Assembly: GCF_030463565.1 (NCBI RefSeq)
Contig: NC_134643.1
Location: 168,870,491 to 168,934,490, forward strand
From: Pelecanus crispus
Lineage: Eukaryota > Chordata > Aves > Pelecaniformes > Pelecanidae
Length of the DNA stretch: 64,000 nucleotides
Reading direction: 5' to 3'
Shown: piece by piece, positions 52,573 to 64,000 of the stretch
Layout of the letters: each line of letters begins with the position of its first letter
Numbering within the stretch: position 1 is the first letter of the stretch
Notes under the pieces: generated by a model
Database searches by the model: none
Seen by the model: only the letters and a program-made list of their open reading frames with translations
Told to the model about the DNA's origin: nothing
Translations under genes and position numbers: made by a program

Positions 52573-55500
52573 GTAAATTTCTTTCCAAATTCTCCAACAC
52601 TTGGAGCTGAAAGCCATATACTTTGTATTTTTTTCAAGGAAGAAAATCATACTGATTTCTATTTTAGAGGAAGTAGATTTGTCTTCCCTGGAAATTTGGC
52701 TTTAAAAGGTCTGCAGATGTACTGACAGGTGGCACCCCACTATATCTAAAGTAAATAGTTGCCATTCTGTACCTCTTTTTTGCTAACAATGAATGGATAC
52801 TCCTTTCCTTAATCCCTTTCAAGAAAAAAATACATCATCTTTTGGTAATGCAGCTGTACTTAGTTTGATAAACAAACTACACCACTGGATGCTGCCTAGT
52901 GCTTAAAATATTAAGCCTTACAGATTTCCTGGTGCCGGAATAAAGGGGGAAAACAAAAAGAAATTTTTTTTCCAGTGCACCATGAGACAAAAGCCTTTCA
53001 TGCATGTTACACGGTTAAGTATCAATGCTACATAATTAAGGGGGAATGAGAGCTGATTGAAATACTGACCCATTTTCTTGAAATGATTTAACTGTGTAGA
53101 CTTTAAGCTATGGACTTTCTTCAACTTCTGGACAGTCCAGAGACCTTGGCTATGGGAAAGTTGGGCAAAAAGACTGCTACTACTTTGGAGTAAAGTTTGG
53201 AAACTTACAGGTGAGGATGCTAATGTCACCTCTTTTATGGACAATGTTGCTGTTTTATTGAGAGTCAGAAAGAAATCAAATATGAACAGCTTCCATAAAA
53301 AAGGACTTACTTTTTTCTCCCCGATTATAGTCAAAATCCCTGTTAATGACAAAGCTTTAATTTGCTTTGTCACGGGGATGGGATTTCACACAGGTGCAAT
53401 GCACAAGTTTGTTATAGGAACACATGCAATGCACAATCAGAATTGTAAAGTATGTAGCCAATTTAGTAGAAAAAGCAGTGAGTACTGTAAGTGAACACTT
53501 CATGTTACATTGGCAAATTACTCTCAAGTGATTGTATATGTCAGCAGATTTGAATAGGACAGACAGTTGGAAAATGTTCTGACTGAATTAATTTGAGACC
53601 ATCTCTCTTGCCTGGTGCTAGAAGTTTGTTTTAAAAATCAGTTTCAAAGTTCTTCGTTCTCCGTTATGCTCCGTCTATGCTTTTTAACAGATGAGAAAAT
53701 GATTAACATCATATTGTTTATCTTTCATGTCCCCTATTACCATGGTACTCTGGTCTTTATCATTGTTTTATCAAAAAAGGGTCATAATTACACATGTTAA
53801 TATGATCCTCACAGTCCATGTGAGTAGTTATAATGGAAACATTTCCCTCTTCAGTGCATCACCTGCCCTAATTTTCTTGCAAGTACACATTGCTGTGTCT
53901 ATTGTGTTTTGACAACATATTCTCAGCCCCACAGCTAAGTCTTAGCCTTTGACTGTTGAATTTTCCATTGAAATTAGGGTTTTTGCAGTTCTATGTGATG
54001 TTCCGCTGTTGTTAACTCTATTCATTCTCATCCTACAGGTTTGAAAATTTATGGGTTAATATAGTAAACATAACTTCGTAGTCTTTGAAATGTGTATTTC
54101 TTCTTAATATCTGAAGTTTGTTCAGACATGTGTTTCCATAATGAAATCTGCAGAAACCTGATTTCCCCAGCAGAATCATTCAAAAATTTTCTGTATTCAG
54201 TTTTAATGGATTATCTTTGGAAGTAAATTAAAAACAAAAAACACAACTTGCATCGGTGCTGTAGTTTATTTTACATGTTGAAGTAATAAAAAAGGCTCAG
54301 TGAATAAGTATAGTTACATTTGATAATGATTCAGGGTTGGTTAGTAAATTGAAGGCAACTGCTACCTGCTGAGACACCGCATGCACAGTCCACCTCCCCA
54401 GAACACCTCTAGCTCACAGCTGTTTTGCTTCGAAGCAGCTCAAACTGGTTCACACAGCTGTGGGAATTGTCCTTCCTAAAAATCCCACAAAACTGGGATA
54501 ATTTGTATAAGTGAGACTCAGATTTTAGGAGCTTTCCATGGACACAGCTCAGCAATGCCTCTTAGGGAATTGGAAAAGATCAGCCCTTACCAGAACCCTG
54601 AGGCACAGGTTCCTCTGCTCTTCCTTTTTAGCAGGAAATCTTTACCCTCTCTTTGTCATTCTTTCTGATTGTCTTTTTTGAAATGCCTAAGTTTAGCCAG
54701 AGTTCAGGCAGTCTGCACTGCAGTTACAGCAGTTCGTACCGAGTCTTCAGTAGAAAAATCTGCAGTACAGTGAATGCTAAAAGTTTGGGGACAATGTAAA
54801 AGCAATGTAATTAATATTAAAATGGAAAACCTCACAGGGGTCTACAGCACTGGTTGTGTTATTCATTGCATCTAATCTTTTAAGAGCCTCCACTGTAAAA
54901 GGACATAAAATGGCAAGAACTTCTGGATTGCAGGGCATAAAGGGTTTATACAATCAAAGGATTTTCTCCTTAGGACTCAGGTCCTCTTTCTGGAACAGGT
55001 AATTGTCTTCTTTATCATTTTTTACTTTATTGGCTGCTAACAGAAGAGAAATATTTAAATTGTGGCACACCAAAAAATCACCTTAAAAGAAGAGTTAATG
55101 TATGTAAAAGATGTGCAAATAGAAGCATTGGAAATTATGTAGATTCTTGCATTTATGAACATGAATGCTCTTTCTTTCCCTTCCTTCATTCCCAATTGCA
55201 TTTGCTCTCTAGACTTAGTAGCTCTCTTAATCTCAGAAAAATGCAATGTATGAAGAGAGTATTCATCCTTTAGGGACTATTAAAAAAAAGTATGCCTAGT
55301 ACCTCGCACAAAGGCATCTCCATCTCCTCACAAAATACCACCATGCATAGTAGGAAAGTAAGAGGAGAAATAGTATGGAAGACATAAAATTCTGGCAGAA
55401 CTCACGCAAGACAATCGCATTTTGGCAAAGATTAGTCTGGTTTGTTGTTTCACCGGCAGTTTGTAAGATCCAGGCCAAGCAGAGCAGGGCCCTCCCTGTA

Positions 55501-58264
55501 AGGTCCCCGAGTGACAACGGCCTTCAGCAAACCCCCTAGTTCTTAGGGATCCCTCTTACTCCTTGGCTACAAGTCCATGGAGGTCTACAGATAGCTGAGA
55601 GTGCCAGTTTGGCTGAAAACAGTCATCAGATCAGCTAAATGTGGGCTGAGGCTAACACAAAGACCCTAGGAGTCCATCAGCTCCTTAGCCAGCAGTGTAG
55701 AGCAGCTACAACAGAGCACTTGCCTCAGAGGACTTTGTTACCTGTCAATAAGCTTGCAGACCCAGAATAATCAGATGGAAATAATATCAGTTACCACTGG
55801 ATAAAGACACAACCGGAAAAATCAAAATGACCCTCAACTTGTCCTGAAACAAGGTTGCTGAGGAGGAGAAGCATGGAAGGGGTGTGTAGGTGGGTAGAAA
55901 GAGGTGGACCAAGGGAGCGCTTTAAGGGGGTCTCCTTGTAGAAAGCTGCATATGCAAGTTCAGGAAAAAAAATCCAAAGAAAATATCCTCTGCTTGGTAC
56001 CTGCTGTACTAGGGCCAACGAAAAAGCCTGTGAAAATTGGCCTAAACTCTGCTGTTTAACTTCCTGAAGGCATTAAATGCTGAATCATGAGATCCACTCT
56101 AGAGTGAAGCATCAGAGTAGCAGGAAGCACTGCTACGGCCAGGGTAAGACATGTGTGATCTGAACACCTAGCCAGTGACTCCTGAACACTAGGCTGGGCC
56201 AAGAATAGTAGATCATTATACTTTGAAGTAAACAAACAACTAGGAAAAAAGAATGGAGTACAAGTGGCTCAAAACCTATGCTTGTTGTTATTAGACATAC
56301 TATATAGATCATTTGTAAATACTTTTTGGTAAAAGTGCTTAAGTATACTTTATCCTAATGTGCTGTGTGTTTTCTACGTTAATTTCATGCTTGGATCGAT
56401 AGCTAATTATAATTTGACAAGAAAAAGAGATTGCAATGGATATGATCTACCTGCTCTGCTGTTAAATTGTAATGTGGTTGGCTGGCTTTACAGTGTTTCC
56501 ATAATTTGTCTATACCATTTCCAGAGTCACCATAAGAATCAGGAAATAAATTTCTGGCAAATCATTTCAACACCATGCAGAATTGTCACAGAAGCCCTTT
56601 GTGCCTGATGGAAGAGGGAAGGTTTTGATGTCTAATTGTTGACACTCATTTGTCCAGGATTTAAACAGCTTCCACCTCCAGTCTTATGACCAGATGCAAA
56701 TTAGGGAAACTCTTTCCAGGACCGTGGTCATTTAGGCAATGATTATTAAAGCAATGTATCCTTGAAGAATCTGACAGTACAATTGCCATCACAAATAACA
56801 TCCGTGTCCTTCTCTAGGCCTATCACACAAACTCACATGCTCCCGACAAATACACACACGAGAGAGGTTTTCTCCCCCACCCTGCAAACCTGTTAAGAAA
56901 TGGACAACTGGATATGTAAAAAATTCTCTTCTTTGATTTTCGTGCTCACCAGTCATTAAAGGGTTACTTTTCAGAGCAGCACAAAAAAAGAAGAGCTGGT
57001 TGACCAAACATTTTTTTTCTTACAAAGAAGTGTCAACCCTGAGCTTGTAATTAAGAAGTTAAAATCTGTGATTTATATATATTTATATATATAAAAATAG
57101 ATGATCATACTAAGACTAAAAAAGTGAAAGAAATCTCCATGTCAGTACTATATATTTGTTTGTTCTGAAATTTTGCAGAAGAAATCCTTGTGATACTGAA
57201 ATCAACTGATATGAAAGATGTAGTTAGATGTCAAAGACACTATTGATCCAGTCGCTGTTAGTCCATTAGAGAATTACCGTCTTGGTATTATAATGAACAT
57301 AGTAGCAGAAAGTCCTAATTGATGTCAGAACAATGACAAAAGGAAAAAGATTATACCACAAGAGATTATTTTCTGTCCGAACCCTTGAGGGGAGATTTGT
57401 CAGAAGAGTTGTTTAGCATTACCACCACAGCTGATGGTGAACTAAGTGGAAATCTGTGCCAATTGTATAACATGGAAAAATACTAAAAGAAGCTAGGTGA
57501 AACTGCGCTACTACTCAATTTTTTACTGGGCATTAAAATTTAAATCCTAAACAACTGTAACATGATATTCTGAAGCTAGTGGAGTTACTATCATACTAAA
57601 AGATAAAATTATTTTTCAGCTTCTCTAACTTCATACCAATCTGATCTGGTTGGCAGATGGAGTGCAAGACATTCACCATTGAGACATACTTTTGTGTTGG
57701 AAAAAAATTTCAGACTTCCTCTCTATAGCAATGATCATTCTGATGACCTGAATCATCCTACAGAAGTTCCTAAAGGAAACCTGGCTGTCAGTGAAGAATG
57801 GTTGCATGTTTTTTGTTCCTCTCTTGTCTTTTTTTGTTTCGTTGATATTCTGTTGAAATGCAGCAGCCTTGAGTCAGGCCTGATTCAGAAAGAAAACTGT
57901 TTTCTTTGTTTCTTCCCCCCTCTTTTTTCTTGTTAGGGAAAAACACACACTGTAAGATCCTTTTTTACTTTTGCAGCATAAAAGGAAATGAAGCTCAGAA
58001 AGTCTCCTGTAATAAAGGTTTGAGAAAGAATTCTCTCAAGAGGGGATATCATCTTCAGAGATATCTGAAAAAAGCAGGAAGCAGTTCAGTCTGGCACCTG
58101 GTACTCTTTGGGAAAACAAAAAAGGGAAGCAGGTTGCAGTACTGCTCTCTTCTCATAGAAAACTGCAAGTGTTTGTGGCATGGTCCATTGTCCAAGAGTA
58201 TAGGAAAAGAATAAAGTTGGCTGTTTCTGTAGCTAAAACACAGTTTCTCCGACCAGATCCAGGA
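52573..58264. other. Downstream of GPC6 stop; likely includes its 3' UTR
   Basis: No further coding exon is recognised. The 3' untranslated region of the minus-strand glypican must begin at 58264 and run leftward. Minus-strand AATAAA motifs (TTTATT on +) occur at 55026-55031, 54265-54270 and 53254-53259, giving possible 3' UTR lengths of about 3.2-5 kb. The choice among them is not determined. Confidence 0.45.
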
Positions 58265-59097
<833 letters not shown>

Positions 59098-61182
59098 TTA
59101 GTTTAAAATGCAATAAGTTTCAGAAATAAAAGACCGTACAGTGAATGCTGTGCTAAGCAATTTGACACTGATAACAATTACACAGTTCTTAAACAGCTAC
59201 AGTGAAACCATTTTAAAAATATGGTTTTTAATTTTACAGACTCCAAAGGTTCTTTTTAGTAGCTCAGCTGCATGGAGAGCAGAAAGGATTTAAGCTCTCC
59301 AACCTCGTAACTCTCCACATACTCCCCAGCAAGTGCACTGGCTCTGTGAACTATGGAAGAGGTTCACCAGCCAGCAGTAAGTCACTGCATGTTTAGATCC
59401 TCTACTGCTATGAATGGTTGCACACTAAATTAAGCATCTAACAGCACATTCTTCTGGTTTTATTTCTTTCTGCTTAAAAATTATGAACTCCTTTGTTATA
59501 TATAGCATATTTGTTGTTCTTAGATAGTTTAGAAGGCTATCCTGAGGCATTATGGCTCTCCTGGTTTAAAGGAAGGACTTAATTTTCTTCTCCAGTTCTT
59601 CCTTGCATCCCTTTTTTGACCACTGTGAACAACATCTCCAGCCTAGCTGACATCCAGGCCCATAAACGGCATTGTGAGCTTACCAGACTCCAGTGTTCTC
59701 TTTGATTTGGTCCTTATTCCTTACAAACAGGCTTTACTTGCATCTCCCACGTGCTTTGTGCATAACATGTTTAAGGTATGTCATTTCCTATCCATCCACA
59801 CATCTGAATTTTTTATTCAGGCTCTTAGCTTATCATTTCTTGATTACTACAGCATTCCCTTCTCTGACCTTGGCAAATGTAGTCTTAGGCTTCTCACAGG
59901 CAGCAAGTGTGCTTTTGCAGGTATCTCTCACCTACAAAAATCAGCCCATGCCTCCAATCATCCTACAGTAAGTCTTCATCATCTTTTGTTAAATATGCAC
60001 ACTTTATCCCCCACTGCTCTTTGTCCTCAGAAAACTCTCCTTATAGGCATCTGCAAAGACACTTTTTTCCCCTACTTTGAATTTCTGTTAAAAATTATCT
60101 GTGCATTTCACAGCTGCTAGGCTGATAAAGGGCTGACATTATTTCTCTGTGCTGGCATGGTATCCTGAGAAAATAGTGTATCACTGCTTCTCTGTTCTCT
60201 CTTGTCTGTCTTTACATACCTGCTATATTTATCTCATATTTAGACTGCAAGGGATCTGGGGTAGATCTACCCTTTGTTCATGTTCTTTATCAGGATATGA
60301 TCTTTTTTGTAATTAGTTTGCATACCAGGCTATCCTACTGATGTTTGTGGGACTCCTCGTGTGGGTGTTTGCTCAGCCAGTAATGATAGCACAGTCTAGC
60401 TTACTAATGGCAAACTTTCATGATGCCTGGTACCAAATCTAGTTTAATAGTATTTTACTTCACTCTCACTTGTGCCAGCCCCATTTGCTATCAATATTCA
60501 AATTTGGTGCTGGTGGCAGTGGTATGTTCATATTGGTCTGGAAAATAAATATATCCCTTAAAAAATAAATGTGAAAGCCAGGGAGAAGAAAGGACTTTCT
60601 CTGCTGAAGTCATTGTTAAGGGAAGACAAGTTTTGTATTGTTTGTTCACAAAATGATGACTGCTTTGCTGCACCAGGGAAGGGTTTAGTCTCATCGTAAT
60701 AGGTACTCGCTTTGCAAGATGAGACTCATTTGTCATCAGTGGTCTTTGAAAGCTTACATGAGAATAATCCTGGGGGAGTGTGAACATATAAGAACAAAAC
60801 ATGACTGCTAAAAATACCCGGCCTCAAACTGCATGTCCTGTTGTTTCACTACTACCATAACGAGAAATAACAATGCTGTAGGGATCCCATCCAGACTCTT
60901 GTGGTACAGGCTTAACTACAGTGAGAATACAAAGCCACCTCCCTTAGTACGGAGGACTGCAGACTGCAGTGTTATGAATCACCAGAGATAGAAATTGGAA
61001 ATAATTCTGCAGAGCTGCCTGGAGGCAGCAGGACGGAGACCTTGGCACGCAGGGAAGCTCTGGGCTGCAAAGAAACAGCACCTCCATCTGTCACAAGTCT
61101 CTACAAATGAAATGGCTGCTGTAGATAAATTACTCAGCCTAGAAGTAAATCAGACAGTTTCAAGGTGCAGTTGATTAAAAAA

Positions 61183-61290
61183 AGTAAGAATGTAAGAAGT
61201 GTCCTACAGGCTCAGAGAGGATGTCCATCTTGCCCAGTATCTTGTCCATGACAACGGCCATAGCTGTTAGCAGCTAGAAGTGATTTGAAC
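61183..61290 (-). mobile_element. Ancient L3/CR1-like LINE 3' relic
   Basis: The + strand shows AAGAATGTAAGAAGTGTCC, then GTCCATCTTGCCCAGTATC and TGTCCATGACAACGGCCA. This is the decayed order of an amniote-wide old repeat (ATAAGAACATAAGAA ... CCATCTAGCCCAGTATCCTGTC ... GACAGTGGCCA) recalled from L3/CR1-type consensus sequences. The short tandem tail at its left implies minus-strand orientation. Confidence 0.45.
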
Positions 61291-62274
61291 TCACTGAGCG
61301 TTCATGTGGATGGCTTTCCTTGTTTATGAAGGGTTAGCTGCTCTTTATTGCAAGCCATCTATGAGAAGCTATGGCTAGCTCTGAACAGCAGTTCACAGGC
61401 TTTCTTTGACTGATTTAGGTTTGATTTTATCTTGTCTTATGGTCAATAATAAAAGAGGAATGTACTGACTTCTTAGTAAGGTTTTCATATGGAGAGAATA
61501 TGAGTTTGGAGATTTAAAGCAGTTAGAGTGTGCTCTGGTGTGTGCTTTTTAATGAGGTTCATATTCTGCACTGTGATCAGTGTGGATCTGGTGTCCTCCT
61601 GAAGACCATCTAACTTTAAATGGGCCAACCCATTCAGTCATGGGAAGCGAATCAGTCAATCTGTCACACACCCCCCACTATGTGCCTCAGGATCTGGTCA
61701 TCCCCAAAACATTCCTGGCATGAAGGGGTTAACCTCTCAGGAGAACGGTCCAGTGCACCTCACCTAGATGTGTAAGGGAGCCATACTGGATGTGGGTCAC
61801 AAGAAATCCATTACCTTATGATTGCCTAAAGGTTAGGTGGATACTTAAATTCCCAGGCAAATGAGCCTCTTGGCATTTAGGGCATAAAAGCAAAAGAATT
61901 CAAGAGGCTGAGGATTCATCTTTAGGTTTATACAGATACCAAAACTTGTATGTCTAAATACAAGTGTCTGCATATGAGCACAGTCCCGCTCTCCCCAGAT
62001 CAAGTCAACACAAGATCTAGTCAAAACTAGTCAGGCGTTTATTTGTCAGTGGAGCAGGGAAAGCTGTTGGAGTCCCACGTGCCTTTGGCCAGATGACTAG
62101 TTCATTAGATTTCACCTGCTGGGATCTAGTTGCACAAACATAGACATCTGGTGCCATTTGAATGCTCCTGGTTATTCCTTCTCTTCTTGTTGCTAGTCCT
62201 GAAAGGCATGTCTTTCCCATAGGTCCTGCATCATATCTGCAGACTTGCGGGGGAGATCTTGTACATCTGGGGCA

Positions 62275-62480
62275 TCTAAAATTATATTAGGTGTCTTTCT
62301 TTAGGCAGCTGAATTGAGTCTTGAGTGCCACTTTAGCCACCGGGGGATATGCTGCTTGGTGTCCTGCTGCCACTCCAGTAGGACCCGCACACCTATGGGT
62401 CCGGTGTCTTATTTTCCAGCTCCATGAAGGTGTCTTGACTATTCAGACCATCTCACATATCAGTAGATAACTGTGTTTAG
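62275..62480. repeat. Possible old interspersed repeat with TTTAGGCAGCTGAATT phrase
   Basis: TTAGGTGTCTTTCTTTAGGCAGCTGAATTG is the inverted counterpart of phrases at 9277, 10370 and 44231. Related wording continues to about 62480. The family was not identified. Confidence 0.3.
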
Positions 62481-64000
62481 GTAGTTGAAAACATCCTCAT
62501 TGACTACACTGACAGGATATTGGGGCTCTCTTCAGGCACCTTAACATTGGTGATTTTTAAAATGCTCTAGCAGTTCGTGCCCAGCCTCTGGTCCATATGG
62601 GAGGTAGTGTCCTGTGTCATACTCATCTCAGACGTGCTGGAGAGCCTCAGATGACACTGCTCTCACTTGGGGAACACAGATGACTTCTTATTGTCTCACC
62701 CACAGGCATCTGTATTTAAATGCATGAATTTACATGTCTGAATGTGAAGCTAGATTCTGCCCTCATTACTGAACTAGTTTACCTGCTTCCTCAGGGGAAA
62801 AAAAGAAAGGCGGAAAAGCCTATACTGAATGTAAATATCTTTGATTTTTTTTCCTTTCTTGAAAGGACCAGTACAGATATGGGAACATGCAGCCCAAGGT
62901 GTTTCATGAGTGACAGCCTCTGAGAGGCAGCCCGGCACATGTTCTGACAAAAACATTTTGATGTGTGTGGGGTAGGGTTAAGTCATACCAAATAGGAAGC
63001 CATGTCTTGGGACCACTTTTTGACAGAAGATTTGTTGCTGCGTGGGCAAAGTTGTTGAACACAGCTGCTTTTGCTGCAGTTCTGTGAGTGGAGACACCCC
63101 TGTGAATTTTAAGCTTTGCTGCTGCTTCTGCTCCTGTTAATGATCTCTTTGTATGCCTGACCATTACAAGAACTGTATGCCCATTATAAACAAAAAGAAG
63201 AGAAATGCCAACCTGAATCAGCATCTGTTCTTTGCATCTTCCTAGCAAAAAAAAAAAAAAGCTTTCTTAGCCCTCTGAGTATAGAGAAGCTGAACAATAC
63301 TGTCTGTTTTCTGCTGTTTGCTCCTTGCTCAGCTATGTCAGGATTTTGGTGTAATTTACATTGTTTTCTAAAATATTAATGCTTTCTGTTCCTCTTAGCC
63401 TTTCCACAGTTCTTGCTTGTCTCAGCAGACACAACAAAGATGTCTTTTGGCACATCATAACCAAGCACCACAAAGCCTATTTAAAACCATTTTTGGTTTT
63501 TTTTTTTTATCATCCAGTTAATATTCCAGGGTGTCTGCTTCCTTTTCAAGTCTAAAAATGACTGATGAATCTTTCAGATCATTTATATAAAGGCTGTAGC
63601 TATGAAACAACAACAAAAAAGGAGGAATCTTCTGGTTTTTAAAAGGCATCTGCCTTAAAGGGCAGTGTTTTCCATAGTTTGCTGCTGCAGCAGCTGCTTA
63701 CAGTATGACTGGAGCATCCCACCTAGGCAGTACTGGAGTTTTTCCAGGTGCACAGAATTGTAGGCAATAGAGTACAAAATACAGCATAGGCTTACTCAGG
63801 CTGGGCTGGGGGTAGGCAGTCACATCTGGTCCAGAAAGATAAGTGCAGTGGAAAATTGGCTTGTTTGACTAACTCGATCACCTCATCTGATTCTGTTTGC
63901 TCAGGAGGTAATCCCCATAGGATATTTTCAGGTCTTTTTTTTTTTTTTTTTCCTCCATCTTGGAGAAAAGCTCGAGGAGACAGAAGGAGAGGGAGCAAAT

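Noticed and set aside
52918-53373. 151-codon minus-strand frame
   Set aside because: AT-rich DNA, no recognisable motif, not in phase with any GPC6 exon.

Overview
This is a vertebrate nuclear window, almost certainly from a bird. Three signals support that: avian-type CR1 LINEs, compact gene structure with GT-AG introns, and a gene order that matches the vertebrate TGDS - tRNA-Phe - DCT - GPC6 neighbourhood (human chromosome 13, order recalled from memory). Species cannot be named from the sequence alone.

Layout. Positions 1-3.6 kb are AT-rich flank with no coding exon I can support. They contain a striking 158-bp inverted repeat (2338-2496 and 3247-3403). A CpG-rich island at about 3.62-4.25 kb carries an intact tRNA-Phe(GAA) gene at 3787-3859, with a run of T acting as the pol III terminator. 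It is followed by a 200-bp A/G low-complexity tract. From 4.5 to 16.2 kb is intergenic DNA with one ancient L3/CR1-type relic and two younger CR1 copies. The complete dopachrome tautomerase gene DCT lies on the + strand: M-box and TATA box at 16.32-16.39 kb, eight coding exons from 16636 to 34651, predicted protein 522 aa, and a poly(A) signal at 35066. Intron 1 (8.6 kb) holds a third CR1. From 35.1 to 58.2 kb is gene-poor DNA with small tandem repeats, scattered old repeats and one promoter-like TATA/donor arrangement at 52.5 kb. The last two coding exons of a glypican, GPC6 by synteny and by its penultimate exon, lie on the minus strand (59077-58902 and 58467-58265). The rest of the window (59.1-64 kb) is GPC6 intron.

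How the parts relate. DCT and GPC6 are convergent, with about 23 kb between their stop codons. DCT encodes the melanosomal enzyme that converts L-dopachrome to DHICA. Its promoter carries the CATGTG M-box expected of an MITF target. GPC6 encodes a GPI-anchored heparan-sulfate proteoglycan. The two genes share a chromosomal neighbourhood and not a pathway. The tRNA gene is an independent pol III unit.

Most worth a second look: the inverted repeat at 2.3-3.4 kb, the 'double-tailed' CR1 subfamily present three times, the GPC4-like character of the glypican C-terminal exon, and the orphan promoter-like site at 52.5 kb. I found no retroviral element, CRISPR array or prokaryote-like system.
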